Shown: positions 23,801-32,360 of the stretch, piece after piece
Layout: the number at the start of each line of letters is the position of its first letter
How positions within the stretch are numbered: position 1 is the first letter of the stretch
Source: Echinarachnius parma
Taxonomy: Eukaryota; Echinodermata; Echinoidea; Clypeasteroida; Echinarachniidae
Direction of reading: 5' to 3'
Length of the DNA stretch: 64,000 bases
Assembly (NCBI GenBank): GCA_037951105.1
Contig: JBAMJV010003328.1
Location: forward strand, 1-64,000
The notes under the pieces: model-generated
The model's input: the letters and a program-made list of their open reading frames with translations, nothing else
Databases searched by the model: none
What the model was told of the DNA's origin: nothing
Position numbers and translations under genes: made by a program

Positions 23801-26800
23801 TGGCTTGGCACACAGAGGTCACTTTTGATTTTCAGGAGCATTTGGGGGGCTTTCTCCATGTATTATTTGTCCCGTGTAATGTACAATCATCATAATTGTT
23901 GTAAATGTCTTTAACTAATTATAACAGTTGTAACACCACAATCCTTTTTGTTTGTTTATATACCTACTTGTACAGAACCCAGACCGCACAGACAGAAGGA
24001 CAGTAGCATCAAGAGACGATGCACATCAACATACCCTACTTGTACAGAGGACGAACTGCACAGACAGGACAGTAGCACCAAGAGAGGATGCCCATCCACA
24101 GGTCCATGCGGAAGATGTGGGGACAGAGAGCGACAACGCGAGTGAACAAACAGAGATATGGCAGGGGGATAGGAACGACCCAGACTGGGAAATATACCTG
24201 GAAGAGCACTGGGACGAGATTGTGGATGACTTGGACGACTCCTACGAGTTCACAGAGGACCAGAGGAAAAGACGTCGGAAGAAGGGTCATTCTTCGAGGA
24301 AGATGTTGTCGTATCCAGGAGAAAGGCAGGTTCGTGGAGCTAACGTAGGCGAGGAGGATACAGAGGGACAGGGGGATGTGGTTGCAAGAACAGGACCCCA
24401 CAGCAAGAGGGGCGGTAGACATCGAGTGATGCAAAAGAAGTCACGCAGCAAACAACTTCCTAAGATTAAGATCATGAAGAAGAAGACCTCGCCAACTGCA
24501 AGTGGACAAAAAAAAGATAGATGGGAAGCCAGGACTTGCGGCTATCAGACAGATGATAACCCAGGGACAAGTACAAATAACGACCCATATGACTTTCCTG
24601 GGGATAGTCCAAGTATAGACTCATTTGATCCTGGGGCAAGTACAAGTGAAGACCCTCCATTCCCTCGGGCAAGTACCAGTAACAGCCCATTGCGCCAGGA
24701 GAGGTCACCTAGACAGGTGTCAGACAGTGTTGCAGGAGGAAGCAATGTCAGTGACTCAATTGATGCTGCGGCAAGTACAAGTAAAGACCCTCCACACCCT
24801 GAGGCAAGTACCAGTTACAGCCCATTGCGCGAGGAGAGGTCACCTAGACAGATGTCAGACAGTGTTGCAGGAGGAAGCAATGTCAGTGACTCAATTGATG
24901 CTGGGGCAAGTACAAGTAAAGACCCTCCACGCCCTCGGGCAAGTACCAGTTACAGCCCATTGCGCCGGGAGAGGTCACCTAGACTGATGTCAGACAGTGT
25001 TGCAGGAGGAAGCAATGTCAGTGACTCTTTTGATCCTGGGGCAAGTACAAGTAAAGACCCTCCACACCCTCGGGCAAGTACCAGTTACAGCCCATTGCGC
25101 CGGGAGAGGTCACCTAGACTGATGTCAGACAGTGTTGCAGGAGGAAGCAATGTCAGTGACTCTTTTGATCCTGGGGCAAGTACAAGTATAGACCCTCCAC
25201 ACCCTCGGGCAAGTACCAGTTACAGCCCATTGCATCTGTCTGACATCCATCCATTGCGCCGGGAGAGGTCAACTAGACAGATGTCAGACAGTGTTGCAGG
25301 AGGAAGCAATGGCAGCGGTAAGGTGCTGGAGAGGATAGCGAGCACATTGGATCGCATGGCACAGTCAATGGAGCGTATGGAGTCCACGATGTACACCCTG
25401 CTTCAGGAGGTTTCCTCTAGGAATACAAGACAGAGTCATCCTTGCCCGGATGTAACACAAACAGCAGCAAGGGACGCCGGTGGTCCTCTGGCCGAGACCA
25501 GACAACAGGAGGAGGAAGAGGTTCCAGCAGTGAATGATGAACAAGAGGATGTCAATGATAGCAGACAAGATGAAGTGTATGGTATCAGACAAGATGAAGT
25601 AAATGGTATCGTACAAGATGAAGGAAATGGTAGCAGACAGGATGTAATTAATGGTATCGGTCAAGATGATGTCAATGGCAACGGACAAAATAAAGGAAAT
25701 GGTACCATACAGGATGATATAAATGGTAGCGGTCAAGATAAAGTAAATGGTAGCAGCCAAGATGAAGGAAATGATGTAGCTGATCATCCTACAGGGAACC
25801 AGGAGGGTGAAGAGATGCAGGTTAGCAAGACCAAGACGGATGAAGAAGAAATAAACCACATCATTGGAAAAGCGGTTAAAAAGAAGCTTAGGGTCAGGGT
25901 AGAAAACATGACGGAATTGAGGCTTCTTGAAAGCAAGGTCACAGAGTCTAAGGACAGTGAACAGCCTGAAGAAAATAACAGGTTGCGGGGTGGTTTGAAG
26001 AGAAGGCTTTATAATGTGGGTAGACTCATGGGTCCAAAGCGTGTGAGATTCCAGAACATTCCAAAGGAAGGGCAACCATTTACAGACAGTAAACAGACTG
26101 AACAAAATAACAGGTTGCGGGGTGGTTTGAAGAGAAGGCTTGGTAGTGTTGGTAAAGTCATGGGTCGGAAGCGTGTGAGATCCCAGAACATCCAAAAGGA
26201 AAGGCAACCATTTACAGATGGTAAACAGACTGAACAAAATAACAGGTTGCGGAGTGGTTTGAAGAGAAGGCTTGGTAGTGTTGGTAAAGTCATGGGTCCG
26301 AGGCGTGTGAGATTCCAGATGATTCCAAAAGAAGGGCAACAAGTGGCAATGGTCAGGTCACCAAATCGTGTGGGCAAAGTATCCCGGCCTGTGAAAGAAA
26401 GGGGAGTAAAATTGAAACCAGCCATCGTTGATGACAAAGGAGTGAGATCTGATGCTACTGTCGGGGAAGATAATGTTGCAGAAAAATCAAGAGTGAAAAA
26501 GATACGGCTCTCTCAAGCTGTCATAAAGGAAGCGAAATGCCAAGCCCACTCTGTGACGAGCTTCACAAATATTTTATTGAGAAAATTAGTCGATAAAGAG
26601 ACGCTGATGATAAGCACCTGCTCTGGAAAGCAGCGCTCTGACCTTTCAAGTCCAAGACCATACACGCGTGTAATTGACCCGAACATCATAGACTACATCA
26701 TGGGCGTGACGTATATAGCGTACAGCATTGCACCCGCTAAAAGGCTGCAATGGGAAAAGAAGTGCAAAGCGGCTATCAGTCGCATGTGTCTTCTCATGCT

Positions 26801-28169
26801 ACGAAAGAAACAATCCAAAGAGCAGGTTGACTTATCAATGAAAGGAGATGAAGTCAAGAGTCCACCAAAGAGAGCTGTAGTCACAGGAAGTTCATCGACA
26901 GAAGGAGATAAAGGCAAGAATCGACCAAAGAGAGCTGTGGTCACAGGCAGTTCATCGACAGAAGGAGATAAAGGCAAGAGTCCACCAAAGAGAGCTGTGG
27001 TCACAGGCAGTTCATCCACAGAAGGAGATAAAGGCAAGAGTCCACCAAAGAGAGCTGTGGTCACAGGCAGTACATTGACAGAAGGAGATAAAGGCAAGAG
27101 TCCACCAAAGAGAGCTGTGGTCAAAGGCAGTTCATCCACAGAAGGAGATAAAGGCAAGAGTCCACCAAAGAGAGCTGTGGTCACAGGCAGTACATTGACA
27201 GAAGGAGATAAAGGCAAGAGTCCATCAAAAGGAGCTATGGTCAGAGAAAGCCCTGGACATCCTGCAAAGGCAACCCAATCCAAGCCATCAGAGAAAAGGA
27301 AGATTTCAGTTACCCAAGCACAGATTCAAGAAGCCAGAACCAAGGCCAAATATATAGGGCACTTCTCGTGGTTAGTGTTGAGAAAACTTGTTGAGGCAAG
27401 CACGCTGATGCTCAGCAATACCACCGGGGTCATGTCTCAGAGGAGTCAGCGCCCGAACGTCAGGCCAATCGATCCGGAAATCCTCGCTTACGTCTTGAAA
27501 GTCACCTACAAGACCTATGGCATTGCACCTGACAAACAACCAGAGTGCAAGCGCCAGATCTTTGTCTCTGTCAATTCCTTCTGCCGATATCTGTATAACA
27601 ACGACCATAGGCAAAGAAGAATAAACAAGAGACTGACATCCAAAGCAAAGAACAATGGTGGTGCACCTGGGAACAAATTCAGGACACAGAATCAACTGGC
27701 TAACAAGGCTAAGAGCAGAAAAGTGAAAGGAGGCCAAGTCGAGGGTCAGACGTTGGGAGAGAGAAAAACTGACAGCCCAGCCAGCAGTGGTAAAGTACAG
27801 AAGAAAGCCAAAAGCAAGGCTTCGAAAAACCATGCTAAGGAGAAGATGCCACTTTTTGAAGACGGTATCCTGGAGCTGAAAGCCAAGTCAACAGATGCGA
27901 CACAATTCACCAAGAGACTGCTCCGTAAACTTATTGACGATGACACTCTGATGAAGAGTAACTGTTCTGGAAAATTTGGCAGTTCTTGCAGGCGACCAGT
28001 AAAAGGACCCATTGACCCCAACATCCTTGAGTATGTTCTGACCACAACTTGTGAGGTGTACAACATTTCCAGCAAAGATTGGGAGAAATCGATTAGCCAG
28101 TTCAAGACATCCATCAATGGTATGTGCAGGGGCCTGTACCATAGTCAGAAGAGGTATCTATCCAGTTGA
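14136..28169 (+). CDS. Triple BEN-domain protein (four-exon model)
   Basis: Coding exons 14136-14811, 17441-17496, 22774-22857 and 23976-28169 join in frame through GT-AG introns of phases 1, 0 and 0, giving about 1669 residues. BEN domains are helical modules that bind DNA or mediate contacts in chromatin and transcription factors. Here three lie near residues 1113-1215, 1379-1480 and 1564-1669. Upstream come an acidic Ser-rich head, Lys/Arg clusters that could be nuclear signals, a 45-residue Ser/Pro repeat block, a short heptad-like segment near residues 723-755, and Asn/Gln/Asp-, Arg- and Lys-rich repeats. The likely role is a nuclear repressor or chromatin adaptor; this is inferred from the family. 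The model rests on splice signals and phases only. Extra exons in introns 1 and 2 cannot be excluded. Confidence 0.7.
15227..15465 (+). repeat. Dispersed repeat, GGGCTTGAAACTAG family
   Basis: It shares several blocks with 18018-18260: a CTAGCACTTGCCC start, GTCTGGTTTGCTTGCC in the middle, and GGGGCAAGTA followed by CTTGCCC and GCCAGTA at the end. It is non-coding; the family is unknown. Confidence 0.6.
16362..16450 (-). repeat. Decayed tRNA-like sequence (SINE head or tRNA relic)
   Basis: On the minus strand TATAGCTCAGCCAGTAAGAAGCG resembles an A box, and GGTTTGAATCC some 35 bases later is a B box. The anticodon stem-loop does not fold to a regular 7-base loop, so a working tRNA is unlikely. 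No target duplication was identified. Confidence 0.45.
17441..17496 (+). CDS. BEN gene exon 2 (56 bases)
   Basis: The acceptor TTGCTTGCAG and the donor AAATAAA|GTGAGC bound a 56-base exon. With the one base carried from exon 1 it reads DEVNMTGRTNGRADKSLNK with no stop, and ends in phase 0. No domain was recognised. Its 3' half plus the donor is copied at about 17632-17700. Confidence 0.6.
17529..18035 (+). repeat. Minisatellite in BEN intron 2, CTTGACACTAGCA units
   Basis: Short units of about 12-13 bases are grouped into a higher period of 48 bases containing AGCAGTGTTTGACACTTATA, which repeats at least four times between about 17760 and 17935. The array runs directly into a dispersed repeat (18018-18260) whose own left end has the same GGGCTTGACACTAGCACTTGCC sequence in split form, so it probably grew from that end. 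The minus-strand frame across it is an artefact. Confidence 0.85.
18018..18260 (+). repeat. Dispersed repeat, second copy of the 15227-15465 family
   Basis: It matches that copy through CTAGCACTTGCCC, GTCTGGTTTGCTTGCCTG, GGGGCAAGTA and GCCAGTA, in the same order and strand. Its left edge merges with the minisatellite. Confidence 0.6.
18491..20599. mobile_element. 2.1 kb composite element, GTGGTATTCCAATAT ends
   Basis: The left end starts GTGGTATTGTAATAT, then CCTAAATATCTTCCTAA. The right end is the inverted form ending ATATTGGAATACCAC at 20599, with the same CCTAAATATCTTCCTAA inside. Internal partial ends near 18570-18600 and 19325-19405 show that more than one copy is stacked. Several ATGATACCAAATT-type segments between 19930 and 20410 form a further internal repeat. 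No transposase frame was recognised. It lies in BEN intron 2. Confidence 0.5.
20765..21153. mobile_element. TTAA-target MITE (left member of an abutting pair)
   Basis: TTAAAGGGACTTAGTAAC at 20765 is matched by an inverted GTTACTAGATCCCTTTAA ending at 21153. It is 389 bases long and non-coding. Its right TTAA (21150-21153) is also the left TTAA of the next element. Confidence 0.65.
21150..22436. mobile_element. TTAA-target MITE interrupted by another
   Basis: The left end TTAAGGGGGTAGTATAG plus TTTTGGTA and the right end TACCAAAACTAAACTACCCC plus TTTAA (TTAA at 22433-22436) form the same family as 6583-7083 and 61323-61700, including the subterminal AGCGCCCTCT block near 22401. Removing the nested 21327-22075 element leaves about 530 bases. 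Confidence 0.65.
21327..22075. mobile_element. Nested TTAA-target element with CCCTAATAAGGCCGG ends
   Basis: The ends are CCCTAATAAGGCCGG (21327) and CCGGCCTTATTAGGG (to 22075), flanked by TTAA at 21323-21326 and 22076-22079. G and C runs lie just inside each end. It is 749 bases long and non-coding. A second copy lies at 44986-46690. Confidence 0.75.
22774..22857 (+). CDS. BEN gene exon 3 (84 bases)
   Basis: Acceptor GTTCTCGCCTAG and donor GCG|GTAAGG; 28 codons in phase 0-0, open throughout. The peptide has VCARQLDKSAQKLG and then an IPCAVEVTRL stretch. No domain was recognised. It joins in frame to exons 2 and 4. Confidence 0.6.
22926..23228. mobile_element. Foldback MITE in BEN intron 3
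   Basis: The arms run from about 22926 (AACGCAGCAGCTTTCC) to 23228 (inverted form GGAAAGCCGCGGCGTT). The inner arms GGTTATTGTTATC and GATAACAATAACC meet near 23050-23120. It is non-coding. Confidence 0.6.
23377..23444 (+). repeat. Short hairpin, pre-microRNA-like geometry
   Basis: CAATGCCCACAGGAGGCG pairs perfectly with its complement 50 bases away. A single mismatch and six more pairs follow, closing on a loop of about 18 bases. It lies in intron 3 of the BEN gene, in sense. It could be a microRNA-like precursor, but a small foldback repeat is more likely. Confidence 0.5.
23549..23720. mobile_element. pogo/Tigger-like MITE with TA target
   Basis: It is 172 bases long with CAGGGAAACCCTGTTATAAC at the left and the inverted GTTATAACGGGGTTTCCCTG at the right, flanked by TA on each side. 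The ends are typical of pogo/Tigger-type Tc1-mariner elements. A second copy lies at 31773-31942. Confidence 0.8.
23976..28169 (+). CDS. BEN gene terminal exon: four repeat blocks and three BEN domains
   Basis: The exon follows the acceptor ACCTACTTGTACAG in phase 0 and stays open for 1397 codons to TGA at 28167. In order: a DRT/TD-rich opening; an acidic stretch with a KRRRKK cluster (about 24265); five 45-residue Ser/Pro units (about 24620-25310); a heptad-like segment with LDRMAQSMERMESTM (about 25345); nine or so 8-residue QDE.NG units (25550-25775); three 44-residue units with NNRLRGGLKRRL (25965-26350); BEN1 (26497-26815); seven 20-residue TEGDKGKSPPKRAVV units (26834-27240); BEN2 (27295-27600); and BEN3 (27850-28166). 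Each BEN copy has the LLRKLV/I..dTLM.s..G core, then a P.D..I..Y...T motif and a C-terminal helix ending in CR-like or C-L residues. Antisense frames are shadows of these repeats. Confidence 0.8.
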   Translation, partial: NPDRTDRRTVASRDDAHQHTLLVQRTNCTDRTVAPREDAHPQVHAEDVGTESDNASEQTEIWQGDRNDPDWEIYLEEHWDEIVDDLDDSYEFTEDQRKRRRKKGHSSRKMLSYPGERQVRGANVGEEDTEGQGDVVARTGPHSKRGGRHRVMQKKSRSKQLPKIKIMKKKTSPTASGQKKDRWEARTCGYQTDDNPGTSTNNDPYDFPGDSPSIDSFDPGASTSEDPPFPRASTSNSPLRQERSPRQVSDSVAGGSNVSDSIDAAASTSKDPPHPEASTSYSPLREERSPRQMSDSVAGGSNVSDSIDAGASTSKDPPRPRASTSYSPLRRERSPRLMSDSVAGGSNVSDSFDPGASTSKDPPHPRASTSYSPLRRERSPRLMSDSVAGGSNVSDSFDPGASTSIDPPHPRASTSYSPLHLSDIHPLRRERSTRQMSDSVAGGSNGSGKVLERIASTLDRMAQSMERMESTMYTLLQEVSSRNTRQSHPCPDVTQTAARDAGGPLAETRQQEEEEVPAVNDEQEDVNDSRQDEVYGIRQDEVNGIVQDEGNGSRQDVINGIGQDDVNGNGQNKGNGTIQDDINGSGQDKVNGSSQDEGNDVADHPTGNQEGEEMQVSKTKTDEEEINHIIGKAVKKKLRVRVENMTELRLLESKVTESKDSEQPEENNRLRGGLKRRLYNVGRLMGPKRVRFQNIPKEGQPFTDSKQTEQNNRLRGGLKRRLGSVGKVMGRKRVRSQNIQKERQPFTDGKQTEQNNRLRSGLKRRLGSVGKVMGPRRVRFQMIPKEGQQVAMVRSPNRVGKVSRPVKERGVKLKPAIVDDKGVRSDATVGEDNVAEKSRVKKIRLSQAVIKEAKCQAHSVTSFTNILLRKLVDKETLMISTCSGKQRSDLSSPRPYTRVIDPNIIDYIMGVTYIAYSIAPAKRLQWEKKCKAAISRMCLLMLRKKQSKEQVDLSMKGDEVKSPPKRAVVTGSSSTEGDKGKNRPKRAVVTGSSSTEGDKGKSPPKRAVVTGSSSTEGDKGKSPPKRAVVTGSTLTEGDKGKSPPKRAVVKGSSSTEGDKGKSPPKRAVVTGSTLTEGDKGKSPSKGAMVRESPGHPAKATQSKPSEKRKISVTQAQIQEARTKAKYIGHFSWLVLRKLVEASTLMLSNTTGVMSQRSQRPNVRPIDPEILAYVLKVTYKTYGIAPDKQPECKRQIFVSVNSFCRYLYNNDHRQRRINKRLTSKAKNNGGAPGNKFRTQNQLANKAKSRKVKGGQVEGQTLGERKTDSPASSGKVQKKAKSKASKNHAKEKMPLFEDGILELKAKSTDATQFTKRLLRKLIDDDTLMKSNCSGKFGSSCRRPVKGPIDPNILEYVLTTTCEVYNISSKDWEKSISQFKTSINGMCRGLYHSQKRYLSS

Positions 28170-28181
28170 GTCGAACCACAA

Positions 28182-28187
28182 AATAAA
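28182..28187 (+). terminator. Candidate poly(A) signal of the BEN gene
   Basis: AATAAA lies 12 bases past the stop codon. If used, the 3' UTR would be very short and would exclude the fourth BEN relic. Confidence 0.4.
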
Positions 28188-28244
28188 GAGCACTGGCAAT
28201 AGTACAATAGCGGAACAACTTTCCTAGAAACTGCTTCAATGCCC

Positions 28245-28405
28245 AATGGAAAATGGTGCTCTAATCCTTAGCCACTGTCCTAAAAGTATGTCTCCACCTC
28301 CATTTGTGAGGTGTACAACATTCCCTGCGAAGATTGGGATGAATCGCTTGACCAGTGCAAGAGATCCATCAATGCCATGTGTAGGTACACCTGTACAGCA
28401 AACAA
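28245..28405 (+). pseudogene. Decayed fourth BEN domain after the stop
   Basis: 28303-28400 closely matches the coding end of BEN3 (TGTGAGGTGTACAACATT, then AGATTGGGA, TCCATCAATG and CATGTG blocks). 28245-28275 matches the earlier TLM.SNCSG-like part. The two pieces lie in different frames and the middle of the domain is shortened, so this is a broken tandem copy left outside the ORF. Confidence 0.75.
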
Positions 28406-28550
28406 ACTCAAGACTGTCTTCCAGTTGAACTTTGTTATTTATTTCAATTTCAATTTCAATTTTACATACTTATAGATTATAGATATCTATATGATAGATA
28501 TATAGAGTGGTGAAGTGTGACGTCATATATGATGTCATAAACACCCGTTT

Positions 28551-28826
28551 CATTTTCATAAAGAGCATGAAAAATAATGTCTAAATACCGAAAATCAATT
28601 GAATATGTTAAGTATTGGCTGAGATATACCCATCCGAATGATTTTTCCCCCAATAGGCAATCAGTGTTATAGTGCACTGGTTCATAAAGTTATGAACCAG
28701 CGCACTACAACACTGATTGCCCATTGAAGTAAAATTAATTTGGATGGGCATATCTCGGCCAATACTAAACATATTCAATTGATTTTTGGTATTTAGACAT
28801 TATTTGTCATGCTCTTTTTGAAAATG
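28551..28826. mobile_element. Foldback MITE
   Basis: Long arms (CATTTTCATAAAGAGCATG against its inverted form ending at 28826) meet at a central palindrome around TGGTTCATAAAGTTATGAACCA near 28690. A CATATATGATG near-palindrome lies outside the left arm. It is non-coding. Confidence 0.75.
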
Positions 28827-29177
28827 AAGCTTCCACAATCCTATCTCTACTGTTATTGTTGTCTTCCAAATAGTGTATTCTTAGATAAACATGTTCTAGT
28901 ACAGTTTATCCACAAATACACAAATTATTATTATTAGTGTGCTATGAGTGTTATATGTTCTATTGTGATCGTCAATATGGTATTTTACATAAAATGATTT
29001 ACAGGCAAGATAAATGTTTTTAACTTTAAAAATGTATCAACAATAATTGTCCCTCTTCGATTGAGCATATTTTGTATGTTAATTAGGAAATAATACTACA
29101 TGTGTATCAAAATCATGGACTATTTAATTTGAACATAAAAGAAACTGACTAGAACTCTCTCTCTTGGTACGGTTCCG

Positions 29178-30250
29178 TCATGGCTGATAGGTCGTGACTT
29201 TTGTGATGATGCGCCACCTGCGATGATCTTCTGCGGCTCGGTACAGGGATGTTATCGGCTGTCCAACCAAGGATTTAATGCGGTTGATCCAGCGGGTTTT
29301 TGGTCTCCCAGGTCTGCGTGATCCTTCAATTTTCCCTTGAAGGATTACCTTCTCGATACAATCTCCTTGTCGCCTTGCAATGTGACCGAAGTAGCTGAGG
29401 GCCAGTTGATTGATTTTATCCAGAAGTCTGGGGCCTGTTCCAATGTCCTGAAGGACACTCTCATTAGTCCTTCTGGCAGTCCAGGGTATCCTCAGCATCC
29501 TCCGCCAACACCACAGTTCAAACGCGTTGATCCTGCTACAGTCATCCTTGGTCAGCGACCAGGTTTCACACCGATATGTCGCAATGGGGAAGACTAGTGT
29601 TCGGACCAAGCATGTTTTGGTATTTTTGGTAATTCCCCTGTCTCTCCAAATCTTGGTTAGCTTCAACATTGTTGATCTTGCCATGGCTAATCGCCTTCTC
29701 ACCTCTTCCTTACATCCACCTTCCTGTGTGATCAGTGCTCCTAGAAAGTTGAACTGACTGACTTTTTCAACTTCCTGTCCATCGATATTCAGGCAGTCTG
29801 TTGGCTGTTCTTCTCCAATTACCATCAGCTTAGTCTTGGCAACGTTCAGGAATAAACCCATAGCTTCACTCTCATCCTTAACCTTTTGAAGCATTGTTGT
29901 CAGCTCATCCAAAGAAGTGGCCAGAAGGGTAGTGTCGTCAGCATATCTCAGGTTGCTAATTCGCCATCCTCCTATAGAAACTCCCCCATCCCAGTCGTTG
30001 AGTACTTGTCTCATGATGTATTCGGCATACATATTGAAGAGTGTTGGGGAGAGAATACAACCTTGACATACTCCTTGTCCTAGACTGAACCAAGAGGTAT
30101 TGCCTTTTTCAGTCCGTACACAGGCACGCTGATCACTGTACAGACTTTTGATGAGCTGAATAAGATGGGCTGGAACTCCCATTATTATGAGTGCTTTCCA
30201 AAGAGCTCCATACCTAACGCAGTCAAATGCCTTGGCATAGTCTAGAACTA
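29178..30250 (-). mobile_element. 5'-truncated RTE-like LINE, reverse transcriptase part
   Basis: The frame reads through from about 30247 to TGA at 29178. It keeps reverse-transcriptase motif A (LDYAKAFD), the GVCQGCILSP motif and the catalytic RYADD box. Further on are ELWCWRRMLRIPWTARR, YFGHIARR and RPGRPKTRW segments that are typical of the RTE/BovB-type C-terminus. The endonuclease and the N-terminal half of the RT are missing: the frame breaks off upstream in a CTAGAACTAG microrepeat (30241-30276), as expected for a 5'-truncated LINE. The 334 codons from the first ATG have no internal stop, so the copy is fairly young. No flanking target duplication was identified. Confidence 0.85.
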
Positions 30251-31333
30251 GAACTAGACTAGACTAGAACTAGACCATTAAAATCATGGTCAAGCGTCAA
30301 TCGGCTGCTTCCTGCGCACACACATAGGAGTAAGCATATGATCAAGTATACAGTAATCACTTGCGCTCTGAGTCTGTTCGGCATGAATGTATTATTGCAT
30401 AAATCAACTTTGCTCACAGTGCACACACACGTATGAGTGATTGACTCATCGAACAGTAGTTACCCTTGAATGGGATTTAGAGCACAATGATGAATTCGAC
30501 AGCACGGAGAGTTGAGATCTATTATACAGTTGTTAACTGGTGGTGGAGGGAAAAGCACGGAATGTTCCACTCCCGAGGGATTTTAAATGCTATTGAGGGA
30601 AGAGTAAATAAGTCCCGAGACGTAGTCGATCGACTTATTTTCTTCACGAAATAGCATTTTAAATCCCGAGGGGAACATTCCATGATTTTCCCAACAGCAA
30701 AGTTAACAACTGTTTTATAATCTGATTGCCATGTAACAGTGCCATGTAATATCCAAAAATATTACATGGCAGCTCAGTATTTACTAAGTCGGGTGATAAA
30801 TATCTATATATACATGTACATATATGTATAGATGTTCACATATACATTACATGTATATACTATGTGTGCATGGTTTACGATTGCACCATGTATAAAGAGA
30901 GAATTGGTGAGTCCTGAGAAGGACTGTTTGTATTCTTTCTAGGAGTCCTTGAAATGACTGGTAGTCCTGGAAAGGAATGTTGGTATAATTCTTTCTTGAG
31001 CTTGTAGTTCTAAAAAGAGTTACAGCGCCAGTATAGTTATTGTAAGGAGAGGGTGGATGTATTGTTACTGTAAGAGAGTTATTGTAAGGAGAGATGTTCA
31101 AATCAATGTTATTCAATTGATACTGTGATCATGGTACAAACTGTTTTGTGTATAAAATCATGGGCATTATGTAAATAGAATGTGTAAATTAATATTTATA
31201 ACTACCTTCTTACCATTACATTTGTTGCGATTTCAAGCAAATAGCCTGCTTGCATGCTTCCTGCCGATTTTCATGTTTTGTGCAAGGTTTTAAAACAAAA
31301 TTAATTACTATGTCATTATAATTGGATAATAAT
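30251..31333. other. No gene; foldback at 30521-30721
   Basis: Inverted arms starting ATTATACAGTTGTTAAC (30521) and ending with the complement at 30721 enclose CCCGAGGGATTTTAAATGCTA and its inverse. The rest is AT-rich with a TATATACATGTACATATATG palindromic patch near 30805. No coding region is convincing. Confidence 0.6.
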
Positions 31334-31555
31334 GCCCGGCGCAGACAGAGCCGACTCGACCCGATCCGACCGGTTTTAGCCTGATTAACTCATTATGCGC
31401 TGCCTCAGGACTCGGGTGTTGCCAGTCAAGTGCCAGTCGGAGGTCATTCTAGGCCAATTTAACATGTTGGATCGGCTCCGACTGAGCGAAACTGACTCTA
31501 TAGCCTGACTGAAAACCAGTCGGATCGGGTCGAGTCGGCTCTGTCTGCGCCGGGC
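31334..31555. mobile_element. MITE, GCCCGGCGCAGACAGAG ends
   Basis: The copy is 222 bases long with inverted ends of about 45 bases (GCCCGGCGCAGACAGAGCC, then a CGATCCGAC core). A sister copy is at 56972-57192, and partial ends lie near 15686-15745 and 23760-23820. Flanks of both full copies share weak 8-base similarity, so a hAT-type source is possible but unproven. Confidence 0.8.
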
Positions 31556-31772
31556 TTAACATGTGTATATGCAAATTAGAAGGTGCTGCAGCCTTGTATG
31601 TTGGCACTAATAATATCCCTATATTGTTCAGTATAATGGAATGAAGTGAGAATTTTTTTTTATTTGCACAACTTGGGAATAATGCACTAATGTGAGAATT
31701 TTACAATTTTGATTTAATAACTGATGGTGTTAATATTTTCAGTACAATATAGGCCACACAGTTTGGATAGTA

Positions 31773-31942
31773 CAGGGAAACCCCGTTATAACGAGGTAGT
31801 CGGGACTATCAAATTTACCTCGTTATAAGCGGTACCTCGTTATTAAAGGCCAAATTAATAACAAACATTTAAATGAACGTATAAATCGGGACCAAAGGAT
31901 TCTCCTCGTTATAAGCGAGCTCGTTATAACTGGGACTCCCTG
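31773..31942. mobile_element. pogo/Tigger-like MITE, second copy
   Basis: CAGGGAAACCCCGTTATAAC and its inverse, TA on both flanks, 170 bases. It shares GGACCAAAGGATTCTCCTCG with the 23549-23720 copy. Confidence 0.8.
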
Positions 31943-32360
31943 TACTTCCTATGTACATGTTTTCATGCATATTCAGCTAAATTCAATGTAAAATGATGTT
32001 CAGATCGTTCAATAATAATGTTCAAACATTGATGCATTGTATTCTGCTTGTTTAAATATTTGCCGTGTCTTTATTGGGAATTTGAATAAAAATGTAAAAT
32101 TTTTACATGACGATTTTCATTTGTTGATTATTTTGCGTTTACAATATCATTTTTAACACTTCCACTTCCACAAAATTTCTCATTTTGTAAGAAATTTAAC
32201 CACAACAGATTTCGTATGACCTGAAATTCTGGATTTGAGTAATGGTCAGATAGGCTTTATCAGGATGTGCTCTTCATAAGGACCATAATTCATATAGACT
32301 GCTAGTCATAACGTTATATTTTCCTACACTGAAGGACCGCTATTTATAAAACAAAAAGTA

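Noticed and set aside
25365-26342. 325-residue minus-strand protein
   Set aside because: It is antisense to in-frame BEN coding repeats, with no domain of its own.
26693-27283. 196-residue repetitive minus-strand protein
   Set aside because: It is antisense to the 60-base coding repeat of the BEN exon; the sense strand carries the domains.
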